A stretch of DNA of 19,591 bases from JASFEQ01 sp050122535 (GTDB taxonomy: Bacteria > Desulfobacterota > DSM-4660 > Desulfatiglandales > HGW-15). Shown here one piece after another: positions 7,730 to 14,377 of the stretch (positions are counted from its first letter, which is position 1; each line of letters begins with the position of its first letter). The notes beneath the pieces are model-generated. The model was not told the DNA's origin. It was given only the letters and a program-made list of their open reading frames with translations, and did not search any database. The stretch covers positions 1 to 19,591 of the forward strand of contig JASFIT010000031.1 of assembly GCA_050122535.1 (NCBI GenBank), written 5' to 3'. The position numbers and the translations under genes are program-made.

Positions 7730-7955
7730 GAGACTGTGTCGTAGTCTCTTTTCGTCATTGCGAGCCCTTCGATACTTCGACTTTGCTCAGCATCGACCCT
7801 GAGCTATGTCGAAGGGTCGAGTACCTCAGGGTGAACTCCCTGTGGGGAGCGCGGCAATCTCCTTGTTCTCGATGCCTTATGAGATTGCCTCTCGGCCGTG
7901 AGCTCAAGGCCGAACGGCTTCGGTCCTCCCGCCTCCGCGGGAGTCCCTCGCAATG
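7730..7955. repeat. Mosaic of nested inverted repeats (REP/MITE-like)
   Basis: A 226-base gene-free block built from stacked inverted repeats. The outer 9-base arms CATTGCGAG (7756-7764) and CTCGCAATG (7947-7955) are perfect. Inside are CCCTTCGA/TCGAAGGG (7765-7772, 7809-7816), GGCAATCTC/GAGATTGCC (7853-7861, 7881-7889), TCGGCC/GGCCGA (7892-7897, 7908-7913) and CTCCCGC/GCGGGAG (7926-7932, 7937-7943). A further GAGAC/GTCTC hairpin lies at 7730-7748. From memory, CATTGCGAG...GCAATCTC and TTCGACAAGCTCAGGG-like units are abundant dispersed repeats in several bacterial groups, including deltaproteobacteria. No transposase is nearby, so it would be non-autonomous. Confidence 0.75.
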
Positions 7956-8086
7956 GCATGATTACACAGCTTTAGTGTGGTGAATGGGGTTTTGTCCACT
8001 CCATCATCTTGAAATTTCAGCAGATATACCGTAAATTGGCCGCTCTTGTCAACGGCTCTTGAGAGAAGCGTTTTATCCCATTTCTC

Positions 8087-8114
8087 TTGACTTGTAGGTG
8101 ATTAACGATATTAT
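8087..8114 (+). promoter_or_regulatory. Sigma-70 promoter for the LysM protein
   Basis: TTGACT at 8087-8092 and TATTAT at 8109-8114 with a 16-base spacer. It is similar to the promoter at 2741 in boxes, spacing and the AGGTGA in the spacer. The start codon is 85 bases downstream. The rest of 7956-8198 shows no gene. Confidence 0.65.
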
Positions 8115-8198
8115 TCTACACAATGACAGGCGCCTTGCTTATACAACGCGTTCTGTAGAAGGGGCCTATAGGAAACCTCATAAAAGGAGAGAAGAGGG

Positions 8199-8768
8199 AT
8201 GATGGCCGAAGACTTTAGACTAGATCGGGATTTGGCCGAGACTGTCACCGGTACAAGGTCAAGGCGTTCCATGTCCCTAACGTCGTATCTCATTTCTTTA
8301 GGGATAGTCGTTCTCATCCTGGCTGTAGGATTCTCTTTGTTTTTCAAATTCCACAAGCGTTCTACCGCAGATCTAAATTCTGTCAAGAATAGACTGACAA
8401 TGCTGGAACAGAGTTTTCCCCGACTTGCGGGCCAGATTATGGAGCTTGAGCAATCGGTGTCAAAGCTGAATGCAACCGGAGAATCTCTGACCCAGAGAAT
8501 GGATGAACTATCCGACAGGGTTGCCCAGTTGCAGAAGGCCGCCGTGACTGAACAGGCGAAGAGCGAGGCCCCGGTTCGTGTCCAAAAAAAACCACCCGTG
8601 AAGACCGAAACCGTGTACCATCAGGTTCAGGCCGGCGAAACGCTCTATCGGATCGCGAAAAAGTATGGAATCTCCCTGGCCGAGCTGTGCCGTCTCAACC
8701 AAATAAGTGCAGGGCAGGCCATTAAGCCCGGACAAAAATTGCTGGTCTCTAAGAAGGGGGACGAATAA
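8199..8768 (+). CDS. Membrane-anchored coiled-coil LysM protein
   Basis: A 189-residue protein with three parts. An N-terminal basic segment leads into one transmembrane helix (SYLISLGIVVLILAVGFSLFF, about residues 29-49). A coiled coil of heptad pattern follows (about 58-115, including LTMLEQSFPRLAGQIMELEQ). A linker with proline and lysine precedes one C-terminal LysM domain (YHQVQAGETLYRIAKKYGISLAELCRLN, ending KPGQKLLV), which binds peptidoglycan. Topology suggests an inner-membrane anchor with the LysM domain reaching the cell wall. AAGGAG at 8184-8189 is nine bases before the first ATG. The strong terminator at 8835 closes this single-gene unit. Confidence 0.88.
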   Translation: MMAEDFRLDRDLAETVTGTRSRRSMSLTSYLISLGIVVLILAVGFSLFFKFHKRSTADLNSVKNRLTMLEQSFPRLAGQIMELEQSVSKLNATGESLTQRMDELSDRVAQLQKAAVTEQAKSEAPVRVQKKPPVKTETVYHQVQAGETLYRIAKKYGISLAELCRLNQISAGQAIKPGQKLLVSKKGDE

Positions 8769-8834
8769 CCCCCTGGCGTTTAACAAGAAGGTCAGGCTAC
8801 ACAAGCATCGGTCTGCATACCTATCTGCCGACAG

Positions 8835-8865
8835 AGGCAGAGCCATTAAAGGCTCTGCCTTTTTT
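8835..8865 (+). terminator. Rho-independent terminator after the LysM gene
   Basis: Perfect 10-base stem AGGCAGAGCC (8835-8844) with GGCTCTGCCT (8851-8860), six-base loop ATTAAA, followed directly by a run of T (8860-8865). Confidence 0.92.
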
Positions 8866-9151
8866 GTTGCCCGTGCGCAATCGGCAAAAAGGTTTTGCAT
8901 GTTTCTTGCATCAATCTCTCGATCAAGGCGAGGATCTGTTCGAAAAGACCTGAACGGGAGTGCCAACATGTCCTTAAGCCCGAGGGCTCGGTGTCCTAAA
9001 GGAAATCAGGGGACATGGACCCCACTTTGGGCCACGGCTCACCTGAACAAAATTTGGCACATGTTGACGTTTTTCGACAATCCCTAGGGATGTCAAAGGT
9101 TTTGTGTTGACTGACATGTGGCCCCAGAGAAAAACGCAGGGAGGAAGAGCC
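8866..9151. other. Gene-free stretch with palindromes
   Basis: No convincing gene is seen here; the frames running through it lack ribosome-binding sites and domain patterns. It holds a GGGG-to-CCCC near-palindrome at 9009-9023, and a perfect 12-base palindrome ATCCCTAGGGAT at 9080-9091, flanked by GAC and GTC, about 60 bases before the next gene. No near-consensus sigma-70 promoter was found for the downstream gene. Confidence 0.5.
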
Positions 9152-10180
9152 TTGGTTATTATTTGCCCCACTTGCAACAAAGATTATCGAATTTCGGATG
9201 ACAAAATAGGTAAACCTGGAGCAAGAGCCAGATGCAAGAACTGTGGAGAAGTCATGGTGATCGACCCAGGTGGAGCCGTGCGAAGGGAGAGAGCAGAGGG
9301 GGATGCGGGACCTAGGCTTCCCCTGGATCGTGGCCTGTTCACGGATTTTCCGGAGCTCCAGGGCATATCTCCAGAAAAAGTAGCGTTTGAAGAGATTTTT
9401 TCGCCCAGCAAGAGAGGAGGATACAGAAACAGAAAGAACAGGTTCAAAATCAAGATCCTGATGGCCGTGTCAGAGGTTCTGTACAAGATCGTTAGAGACG
9501 GGGAAAGGGTCATGCGGATCGGCAAGGGCACTGCCTACTATCCTGCCGAACTGTTTTTCGGCAACGGCTGGCTGACAATGATGTACAACCACTATGCCAT
9601 TCTTGCAACCAATCAAAGAATTCTGCTCATAAACGTCAACTCGAGGATGAAAGGCACGACCCACTACCTGTTTCAAGTGCTCTACGAAGACATAAGAAAG
9701 GTCAAAAGGGGTATGTTGTTTCGTAGCATTGCCTTGGATCGGATAAGGTCAAAGCGAAGAGTACTCACGCAGATGAAACGTTACATCTCCAAAGAGCTGA
9801 AGGAATTCATAACGGAGCGGAAAGAATATGTGAAAGGAGAACCAGAGGTGGTGCTTGAGTGCATCTGCCCTGCGTGTTTTGTCCCGCTTGAAAAAGGCCT
9901 CACCGAATGCCCTTCCTGTGAAGCCGCTTTCAAGACATCCAAGAAGGCCACATTGAGATCGCTGCTCCTCCCTGGACTGGGAGATTTCTATTTGGGCCAT
10001 AGGGCCCTGGGGGCCGCGGAATTGATGGGATCCCTCATCGTTTGGACGTATGCCCTGTTTTACATATCTCGCGGCCAGAGCCCTGAAATGTTCGTGGCGG
10101 TGGTCGTTTTGCTTTTTTATAACTCCACGGACGCGGTGGTGACCTATTTCATGGCAAAAAAGGGCTACATGTTGGCTTAG
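9152..10180 (+). CDS. Zinc-ribbon / PH-like / zinc-ribbon / membrane protein
   Basis: A 342-residue protein. The TTG at 9152 is taken as start because GGGAGGA at 9139-9145 is six bases upstream and the MJ0042-type zinc ribbon then begins at residue 5, as is usual for this family (Cys5, Cys8, Cys28, Cys31). The middle (about 100-225) has a pattern like bacterial PH domains: GNGWLTMMYNHYAILATNQRILLINV, then IRKVKRG. A second zinc ribbon follows (Cys239, Cys242, Cys253, Cys256), then two or three hydrophobic helices starting LRSLLLPGLGDFYLGHRALG, which resembles a TM2-like segment. The likely role is a cytoplasmic sensor or scaffold on the inner membrane; function is unknown. An upstream in-frame ATG at 9104 has no ribosome-binding site. 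Confidence 0.78.
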   Translation: MVIICPTCNKDYRISDDKIGKPGARARCKNCGEVMVIDPGGAVRRERAEGDAGPRLPLDRGLFTDFPELQGISPEKVAFEEIFSPSKRGGYRNRKNRFKIKILMAVSEVLYKIVRDGERVMRIGKGTAYYPAELFFGNGWLTMMYNHYAILATNQRILLINVNSRMKGTTHYLFQVLYEDIRKVKRGMLFRSIALDRIRSKRRVLTQMKRYISKELKEFITERKEYVKGEPEVVLECICPACFVPLEKGLTECPSCEAAFKTSKKATLRSLLLPGLGDFYLGHRALGAAELMGSLIVWTYALFYISRGQSPEMFVAVVVLLFYNSTDAVVTYFMAKKGYMLA

Positions 10181-10238
10181 AGGCCAAGTTTGGCGTAAAG
10201 ACTCCGCCCGTATAAAGACGCCAGCACCATAAAAATCC

Positions 10239-10268
10239 TTGACTAAGTGGTTGTTTTTATGATATTTT
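10239..10268 (+). promoter_or_regulatory. Sigma-70-like promoter for the SH3/BamE-like gene
   Basis: TTGACT at 10239-10244 and TATTTT at 10263-10268 with an 18-base spacer in a T-rich tract. Other -10 registers in the same stretch are possible. Confidence 0.45.
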
Positions 10269-10386
10269 TTGTGATAGATGCATGGTGCGATTCGCATCAG
10301 GCAAGCGGGATTTGAGCGGAGAAATGCGGAATAGCCCATATCTCTTATGAGAGGTGGGGGATTTTCGTGTGAGGAGATTAGAAGAG

Positions 10387-11373
10387 GTGAGAAAAAAGGA
10401 AATTATTATAGCAGTGATCCTAGCGGTCCTGTTCGTCCCGATACTCTCCTATGCGGACTACTTTGTTGTGCTCAGGAATGGGGAAGTGCGCTCCGGACCG
10501 GGGACAAACTATCCGATTGTGGATACGGTGCGAGGCTCCGAGGTATTTGAGGTCCCCTCCACCTTCGAGTCTAAGCTAGATGCCACATGGATACCCATAG
10601 AGTGGAGAGAGGTGCCGAGGGCAGCCGAGGTGAAGGGCTGGTTCCAGTTAAGCACGAAGACGGAGTATGCAGAAAGCGGAGAGATCGTGGAGGGATGGTA
10701 CCTGTCCACCCTTGAGAACATACGGACCGTGGGGCCGGGCGAAATTCTCTATTTCATCATCGAAGATGAACCCGAAAAGCTTCGCTATGGGGAGATGTTG
10801 GCCAGAGTTGATAAGGAGAAAACCTTAGGCGGGTTACTTTACCGAAAGGCAAGGTTTAAGCTCAAAGAGAAGATTCCAAAACAGGTGGAAGTGGAGCCGG
10901 AGCTGGGGCGATTCTACTGGTTTTTCACAGGGGGCTGTCAAGGGGACACGAAAACAGGGACCCTTGTGGAAAGACTGATGCAGAGGAAGACCTGCGTGGG
11001 ACAGCCCTACGAGCTTGGACTGTTTAGGGTGAGCTCAGGCTTTGAGACGCTTTACACGAGGTGGGTCCATGTGGGTCTGGGTGAGAGGGTGGATGAGCCT
11101 GATGTGGCCCACAGGCTCTACGAGATCAGGAAGTCGGGATTCCCCGTGAGCGTACAGGCGGATATCCTGGACCGTAGGATCTGGACGGGCATGACCAAAG
11201 AGATGGCCCGACTCTCCTGGGGGGAGCCTTCCTGGGTGAACATAGGCAGGTCCAATCGGCGAGGCAAGGAGCAATGGGTCTACGACTACGGGAGGAACAC
11301 TTATTACCTGTATTTCAGGGATGGGGTACTTGAGTCCTATAGGAAAATGGGACAGGGCATGAAGAGGAGGTAA
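10387..11373 (+). CDS. Exported SH3-domain protein with C-terminal BamE-like segment
   Basis: A 328-residue exported protein. The GTG at 10387 gives a compact signal peptide (MRKKEIIIAVILAVLFVPILSYA, cut before DYF) with AGGAG at 10372-10376; in-frame GTGs at 10354 and 10369 remain possible. A bacterial SH3 domain follows (VVLRNGEVRSGPGTNYPIVDTVRGSEVFEV), which often binds cell-wall material. The central part has a two-cysteine segment (GGCQGDTK to RKTCVG). The C-terminus (WTGMTKEMARLSWGEPSWVN to YYLYFRDGVLE) follows the SmpA/OmlA (BamE) pattern of a GMT turn, a GxP turn and a final strand pair. This combination suggests an envelope protein in the periplasm. Precise function is unknown. Confidence 0.78.
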   Translation: MRKKEIIIAVILAVLFVPILSYADYFVVLRNGEVRSGPGTNYPIVDTVRGSEVFEVPSTFESKLDATWIPIEWREVPRAAEVKGWFQLSTKTEYAESGEIVEGWYLSTLENIRTVGPGEILYFIIEDEPEKLRYGEMLARVDKEKTLGGLLYRKARFKLKEKIPKQVEVEPELGRFYWFFTGGCQGDTKTGTLVERLMQRKTCVGQPYELGLFRVSSGFETLYTRWVHVGLGERVDEPDVAHRLYEIRKSGFPVSVQADILDRRIWTGMTKEMARLSWGEPSWVNIGRSNRRGKEQWVYDYGRNTYYLYFRDGVLESYRKMGQGMKRR

Positions 11374-11376
11374 GCA

Positions 11377-11390
11377 TTCCCGGACGGGAA
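11377..11390. other. Palindrome between convergent genes
   Basis: TTCCCG-ga-CGGGAA is a perfect 14-base palindrome between the SH3/BamE-like gene and convergent pspC. It has no T tract on either strand, so terminator function is uncertain. Confidence 0.3.
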
Positions 11391-11419
11391 GTGATGAAAT
11401 AAGGTGAGGGATGCTGCTT

Positions 11420-11803
11420 CTATGCGTTCAATTTATGCTCCCAATCAAATTCCGGTGATGTGACGTGGCTCTCCATTCGTTGAATACGACGCTCAAGGTT
11501 CTCATATCTTCTTTTCAGCCGGTCGGCTGCCGATTTTCGTGAATGAATATAGCTCTCATAGAATTCCTGCTGGTCGCCGGTTCGCAAGGGTAAAACCGGT
11601 TCCGGCTTCATGATGAGTGCCGCGATGAAATAGAGCACCGCAATGGGCCAGAGTCCGGTGAAAAACAGGAGTAGGAGGGTAACGGCGCGCGTCCAAAATA
11701 TGGAAAAATCAAAATATTCGGCAATGCCTCTGCACACCCCTAGTAGGATTCCATCTCGAGAACGATACATCCCGCCACGCAGCATTTTTTCAAGTCGTTT
11801 CAT
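11420..11803 (-). CDS. pspC: Phage shock protein C (PspC)
   Basis: A 127-residue PspC. The PspC domain is recognised by MYRSRDGILLGVCRGIAEYFDFSIFWTRAVTLL (about residues 12-44) followed by one long hydrophobic helix region (TLLLLFFTGLWPIAVLYFIAALIMKP). A basic helical tail (KSAADRLKRRYENLERRIQRME) resembles the leucine-zipper-like end seen in Gammaproteobacterial PspC. In the known system PspB and PspC sense inner-membrane stress, for example mislocalised secretins, and free PspF by binding PspA. The start overlaps the pspB stop (ATGA), giving translational coupling. It is the last gene of the minus-strand psp operon and converges on the SH3/BamE-like gene. Confidence 0.92.
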   Translation of the reverse strand: MKRLEKMLRGGMYRSRDGILLGVCRGIAEYFDFSIFWTRAVTLLLLFFTGLWPIAVLYFIAALIMKPEPVLPLRTGDQQEFYESYIHSRKSAADRLKRRYENLERRIQRMESHVTSPEFDWEHKLNA

Positions 11804-12048
11804 GATTCACGGTCCTTTCCTTTACGATCAAGAATAATGGTCTCCAGTGACTCCACCCGTTGTTCCATTCTGGACAGACCTTCATAGATTTCCTGAACCA
11901 TTTTTGTTTCCTCAGTCTGGGCTTTTTGGTCTGTGCGGGACAGACCTCCCTTCAGGATCTTGATGACCATCAGGATGGTCCCTCCCACAATCGCCAATGC
12001 CAGCACGGATCCCCCGAAAATGACCACAAGCCCCATAACTACTTGCAT
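11800..12048 (-). CDS. pspB: Phage shock protein B (PspB)
   Basis: An 82-residue PspB-like protein: one N-terminal transmembrane helix (VVMGLVVIFGGSVLALAIVGGTILMVIKIL) and a cytoplasmic amphipathic coiled coil (EETKMVQEIYEGLSRMEQRVESLETIILDR). Size and layout match PspB, the membrane partner of PspC in stress sensing. The ribosome-binding site AAGGAG plus GGTGGAG lies within 18 bases upstream of the ATG. It overlaps pspC by four bases and follows pspA by 184 bases. The call rests on topology, the LETIL(D/ERxP)-like region and its position between pspA and pspC. Confidence 0.85.
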   Translation of the reverse strand: MQVVMGLVVIFGGSVLALAIVGGTILMVIKILKGGLSRTDQKAQTEETKMVQEIYEGLSRMEQRVESLETIILDRKGKDRES

Positions 12049-12117
12049 CGCTCCACCTACTCCTTCAGATATTTTGCAGACTCTCGATTCATATGGTGCC
12101 AGCTAAAGAACCCACGC

Positions 12118-12145
12118 CATCTACTCTACTACCATCCTATGTCAA
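12118..12145 (-). promoter_or_regulatory. Possible secondary promoter for pspBC
   Basis: On the minus strand TTGACA (12145-12140) and TAGATG (12123-12118) are spaced 16 bases, inside the 184-base gap between pspA and pspB. The -10 box is weak. It could give basal pspBC expression apart from the sigma-54 promoter. Confidence 0.3.
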
Positions 12146-12232
12146 ATGGCAACTCCGAGAAACTTGATTTAACGCCACAGACTTTGGGGACTGATGGGTT
12201 CACGTGGAGAATAGAGACGAATGAACATGGCG

Positions 12233-12916
12233 TTAGCCGGAACTGGCCTTTTCGTCCTTTTTGGCCAGGGAGGATTTGAGGCTCTGTAATTCCTTTTCAA
12301 TGTCCTCGTCAACAAGAAGGCTGTCAAACTCCACTTCCAGGTCCGGCTTTCTTCCAAAATTGACCATATCAGCCTCTGCTTCCATTCGTTCGATGCGGTT
12401 TTCAAGTTCCTCGAATTTGAAAATGGCATCAGAACTATCCATGCGACGGATTTCTTCTTGGGCGCGTTTCTTCCTGTTCGCATGAATGTGACGCTGTACA
12501 AGAACGCGCTGTCTTTCCCGTGCGCTCCCAAGCTTCTCTTCCAGCTGCCTGATGTCATCCTGATACTGCTCTACCATAGCATCGAATTCAATGCGCTCCT
12601 TGTCCAGGGCACCTGCCCTTTCGCCGTATCTGAGCTTTTCCATGAGCGCTTCTCTTGCCAGGTCATCCCGGCCTTTGTTCACGGCAAGCTCTGCCTTCTC
12701 TTGCCAATTCCTCTCGCGAGAACGGGCCTCATCCAATTGACGCTGAACCCTTTTCCTGTTTGCCATAACCCCAGCGCAGGATGCCTTGATTTCAATCAAT
12801 GTGTCTTCCATCTCCCGGATCATGAGCTTAATCAACTTCTCAGGATCTTCCGCCTTGTCCAGCATGGCATTAATGTTGGCGCTGACGATATCACGAAATC
12901 GCGTAAAAATTCCCAT
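12233..12916 (-). CDS. pspA: Phage shock protein A (PspA/IM30)
   Basis: A 227-residue PspA, an ESCRT-III-related coiled-coil protein that coats and repairs the inner membrane and, in the resting state, inhibits PspF. The start at 12916 gives the classic N-terminus MGIFTRFRDIVSANINAMLDKAEDPEKLI; GGAGGT at 12923-12928 lies six bases upstream. An in-frame ATG at 12970 is rejected because it lies in the sigma-54 promoter. Long helices follow (LIREMEDTLIEIKASCAGVMANRK and onwards), and a family-typical MVNFGRKPDLEVEFDSL-like region near the C-terminus. Length matches Escherichia coli PspA (about 222). It is the first gene of the operon pspABC. Confidence 0.95.
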   Translation of the reverse strand: MGIFTRFRDIVSANINAMLDKAEDPEKLIKLMIREMEDTLIEIKASCAGVMANRKRVQRQLDEARSRERNWQEKAELAVNKGRDDLAREALMEKLRYGERAGALDKERIEFDAMVEQYQDDIRQLEEKLGSARERQRVLVQRHIHANRKKRAQEEIRRMDSSDAIFKFEELENRIERMEAEADMVNFGRKPDLEVEFDSLLVDEDIEKELQSLKSSLAKKDEKASSG

Positions 12917-12953
12917 GATGTGACCTCCATGATTGGGTTTCAGCCTAGGATTA

Positions 12954-12969
12954 CGCAGGAAGCGTGCCA
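12954..12969 (-). promoter_or_regulatory. Sigma-54 (-24/-12) promoter of pspABC
   Basis: On the minus strand the 16 bases read TGGCACGCTTCCTGCG: the -24 element TGGCAC is exact, and GG and GC are ten bases apart as required. The TTGC box is CTGC, one change. Predicted transcript start is near 12943, about 27 bases before the pspA ATG, with the ribosome-binding site inside that leader. Confidence 0.88.
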
Positions 12970-13016
12970 TTCGGCGTGATCAGCTAAAAGCCAAATTGTT
13001 TCATATACTTATGCGC

Positions 13017-13046
13017 TTGACAGACCAACAGGGGATGTGATATAAT
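13017..13046 (+). promoter_or_regulatory. Sigma-70 promoter of pspF
   Basis: TTGACA at 13017-13022 and TATAAT at 13041-13046 with 18 bases between. Start of transcription would be near 13053, inside the palindrome at 13048-13062. Confidence 0.75.
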
Positions 13047-13047
13047 T

Positions 13048-13062
13048 TGCCATATAATGGCA
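13048..13062. promoter_or_regulatory. Candidate PspF binding site (UAS/autorepressor)
   Basis: Perfect inverted repeat TGCCAT-ata-ATGGCA. It is centred about 112 bases upstream of the predicted sigma-54 start of pspA, a distance like that of the known E. coli PspF enhancer sites, and overlaps the predicted pspF start of transcription. TTTGCCAT recurs 40 bases further (13086-13093), with ATGG at 13077-13080 as a weaker second half. The role is inferred from position. Confidence 0.5.
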
Positions 13063-13076
13063 TTAAAAACTAATAG

Positions 13077-14141
13077 ATGGTATATTTTGCCATGAAACCT
13101 GAAAGGCTCACCTCAGATGACCATACCAGCGCGCGATACCATGGGGGAACCATGGAGGCCCTGGGAGATTCGGAAGCATTCCTGGAATTCCAGGAGCGGC
13201 TCTCCAAGGTGGCAGCGGTAGACAGACCCGTGCTCCTGGTCGGCGAGCGGGGCACTGGAAAAGAACTTGCCGCATCCAGACTCCATTTTCTTTCAACGCG
13301 TTGGCAGGGTCCATTGGTCGCGCTCAATTGCTCAGCGCTCAACCCCTCGCTTATTGAGTCAGAGCTGTTTGGATATGAAAAAGGCGCATTTACGGGTGCT
13401 GATCAGCGGCGAAGGGGGAGGTTTGAGGCCGCGGAGGCAGGAACTCTCTTTTTGGACGAGATAGGCACTATCCCAATGGAAGTGCAGGAAAAGATATTGC
13501 GTGTGGTGGAATATGGAACGATCGAACGGGTCGGGAGTCCGGAGAGTATTGATGTGGATGTCCGCATCATCGCAGCCACGAATGCCGACCTGTTGCATCT
13601 GGTAGCAGAGGGTCGATTCAAGCAGGATTTGCTGGATCGTCTCTCCTTTGATGTGCTGTTCCTGCCTCCTCTCAGGGAAAGGAAGGGAGACATTCTCCTG
13701 TTGGCGAACCACTTTGCTGGGAGAATGGCTTTTGAATTGGGTCAAGAAGAGATCCCCCAGTTCAGCGAAGAGGCCATAGCGGCCCTTGAAAACTATTCTT
13801 GGCCTGGAAATGTGCGTGAACTGAAAAACCTGGTGGAGCGCGCCGTGTATCGCTCCAATTCATCGCTGATCACAGAGATTGAGTTTGACCCCTTCCGATC
13901 TCCCTACGGTGAATCGCGAACACCCTCATTGGAAGCGCCCGCAGGCGACAGCCAGCCACCATCGATAGAGTCGCGTATTGACAAACCAATTGACGAGGCT
14001 GTTAAAGATCTTAAGATCCGTCTTCTGAAAAGAGCTCTTGAGAAGACCAAATACAATCAGAGGAAGGCAGCTCAGATTCTGGGGTTGACTTACCATCAAT
14101 TTCGAGGTCTGTATCGCAAGTTCGGCGAAGAGATCAAATAG
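13077..14141 (+). CDS. pspF: PspF, sigma-54 activator of the psp operon
   Basis: A 354-residue AAA+ enhancer-binding protein with no receiver domain, as in PspF. Walker A is GERGTGKE (56-63), the sigma-54-contacting loop is GAFTGA (103-108), Walker B is GTLFLDEIG (122-130), and the arginine-rich sensor region includes LPPLRERKGDILLLANHFA. WPGNVRELKNLVERAVYR ends the AAA+ part. The C-terminal Fis-type helix-turn-helix is NQRKAAQILGLTYHQFRGLYRKFG. RWQGP with Trp76 aligns with the surface loop that E. coli PspF uses to bind PspA (Trp56, from memory), so PspA inhibition is likely kept. Two ATGs (13077, 13092) are possible starts, neither with a clear ribosome-binding site. It is divergent from pspA. 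Confidence 0.95.
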   Translation: MVYFAMKPERLTSDDHTSARYHGGTMEALGDSEAFLEFQERLSKVAAVDRPVLLVGERGTGKELAASRLHFLSTRWQGPLVALNCSALNPSLIESELFGYEKGAFTGADQRRRGRFEAAEAGTLFLDEIGTIPMEVQEKILRVVEYGTIERVGSPESIDVDVRIIAATNADLLHLVAEGRFKQDLLDRLSFDVLFLPPLRERKGDILLLANHFAGRMAFELGQEEIPQFSEEAIAALENYSWPGNVRELKNLVERAVYRSNSSLITEIEFDPFRSPYGESRTPSLEAPAGDSQPPSIESRIDKPIDEAVKDLKIRLLKRALEKTKYNQRKAAQILGLTYHQFRGLYRKFGEEIK

Positions 14142-14172
14142 TTTCCATCCAGAATGGCCCTTTTTTGCAATC

Positions 14173-14196
14173 CCCGCCTGCCATGTGGCGGGCAGG
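14173..14196. other. Alternative hairpin downstream of pspF
   Basis: CCCGCC (14173-14178) pairs with GGCGGG (14187-14192), and CCTGCC (14177-14182) with GGCAGG (14191-14196), so two exclusive hairpins share one sequence. There is no T tract after it. It may be a small dispersed repeat or a processing site. Confidence 0.35.
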
Positions 14197-14234
14197 TCTG
14201 CGTCAATCAGCGGGATTCCTTTGGTACCGTGGTG

Positions 14235-14264
14235 TTGACTCTTCAGACATGATGAAAATATAAT
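14235..14264 (+). promoter_or_regulatory. Sigma-70 promoter for the TPR protein
   Basis: TTGACT at 14235-14240 and TATAAT at 14259-14264 with an 18-base spacer. The start codon is 114 bases downstream. Confidence 0.6.
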
Positions 14265-14377
14265 TGCCTTTCAGCAAAGCCAAAAGAACGATTGACGAAC
14301 ATCATTGAGTCATCTCCAGTGTGCGGGGGGATACATTGTGAACCATGAATTAGAAAAGGAAAAAGGAGAACAATAGG

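Noticed and set aside
7684..7758. Extension of the DUF2059-like gene to 7758
   Set aside because: The added 25 residues come from the repeat element and would bury the signal peptide.
7730..7955. CRISPR array or tRNA in the repeat-rich block
   Set aside because: Repeats are inverted and of different kinds, without regular spacers, and no cloverleaf can be drawn.
9055..9069. Sigma-54-like TGGCAC upstream of the zinc-ribbon/PH-like gene
   Set aside because: The -24 part fits, but the -12 GC is missing at the required ten-base distance.
8707..9087. 126-codon plus-strand frame over the LysM gene end and terminator
   Set aside because: It overlaps the LysM gene, runs through a terminator hairpin and shows no domain or ribosome-binding site.
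9749..10339. 196-codon minus-strand frame
   Set aside because: It is antisense to the well-supported zinc-ribbon/PH-like gene and lacks any recognisable motif.
12917..12970. Upstream in-frame extension of pspA from an ATG at 12970
   Set aside because: The ATG lies inside the sigma-54 promoter, the predicted transcript starts downstream of it, and the family N-terminus MGIFTRF begins at 12916 behind a good ribosome-binding site.
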